Origin: Micromonospora antibiotica
GTDB taxonomy: Bacteria > Actinomycetota > Actinomycetes > Mycobacteriales > Micromonosporaceae
Direction: 5' to 3'
Assembly (NCBI RefSeq): GCF_017599305.1
Contig: NZ_JAGFWR010000005.1
Location: 309,543-373,542 of the forward strand
DNA: 64,000 nt
Both the position numbers and the translations under genes were made by a program. The notes under the pieces were generated by a model. It saw only the letters and a list, made by a program, of their open reading frames with translations, had not been told where the DNA came from and ran no database searches. Of this stretch, positions 63,876 to 64,000 are shown piece by piece (positions within the stretch are counted from its first letter, which is position 1; each line of letters begins with the position of its first letter).

Positions 63876-63878
63876 CCC

Positions 63879-64000
63879 GGCCCAGCGGCCCAGCGGCCCA
63901 GCGGCCCAGCGGCCCAGCGGCCCAGCGGCCCAGCGGCCCAGCGGCCCAGCGGCCCAGCGGCCCAGCGGCCCAGCGGCCCAGCGGCCCAGCGGCCCAGCGG
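63879..64000. repeat. GGCCCAGC octamer tandem array (continues past window)
   Basis: At least 15 perfect copies of the 8-bp unit GGCCCAGC start 3 bp after the MFS stop and run to the window edge. Confidence 0.95.

Overview
The window reads as the chromosome of a high-GC actinomycete, most likely Micromonosporaceae (Micromonospora-like). The grounds are the GC-rich third codon positions, many leaderless starts (TANNNT followed 6-7 nt later by ATG/GTG), GTGA/ATGA translational overlaps, and actinobacterial gene sets such as CysM-CysO-Mec, DUF2017-ClpS, ECF-type CbiMNQO and L,D-transpeptidase lipoproteins. The genus is an inference; no rRNA is present.

Positions 1 to about 22200 are the right-hand part of an integrative and conjugative element. 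On the minus strand runs a long conjugation block: small hypothetical genes and a DUF932 protein (130-3659), a winged-helix-like regulator (3743-5017), an M23 murein hydrolase, a replication-relaxation protein, a VirD4/TraD-type coupling ATPase, an accessory membrane protein, a VirB4 ATPase, a PrgI/VirB3-like protein, a VirB6/TrbL-like protein and a VirB2-like pilin (5425-15023). Next come a sigma-like regulator (15311-16132), an AT-richer cargo gene for a membrane protein with a RHIM-like amyloid motif (16837-18330), a paired degenerate and intact methyltransferase (18660-20613), an excisionase and a tyrosine integrase (20610-22037). The element abuts the 3' end of tRNA-Lys(CTT), its inferred attachment site. 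The left end and a canonical relaxase lie outside the window.

From 22.2 kb on the sequence is ordinary chromosome. 22.4-27.5 kb: two tandem L,D-transpeptidases, tRNA-His, oligoribonuclease and a GT87 mannosyltransferase. 27.7-35.6 kb: copper-related YcnI and CopCD, a MauE/DsbA/membrane-protein operon, and a cobalt/nickel ECF transporter cbiMNQO with a Nur-like operator upstream. 35.9-41.9 kb: peroxiredoxin, HNH nuclease, tRNA-Leu, acetyltransferase, expansin-like protein, SAM methyltransferase and an LCP cell-wall ligase.

42.0-50.0 kb is a complete histidine utilisation operon: RpiR regulator, hutU, an M20 amidohydrolase, hutF, hutI, hutH. No hutG is present, so the M20 enzyme probably performs the last step. 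50.0-50.87 kb is a non-coding region rich in repeats. 50.87-57.7 kb on the minus strand holds rdgB-rph, a metallo-beta-lactamase-fold hydrolase, the cysM-cysO-mec cysteine pathway, DUF2017, clpS and a dynamin-like protein with a degenerate P-loop. 57.9-63.9 kb holds a LAL-type LuxR regulator, NAD salvage genes pncB and pncA, and an MFS transporter. The window ends inside an 8-bp tandem repeat.
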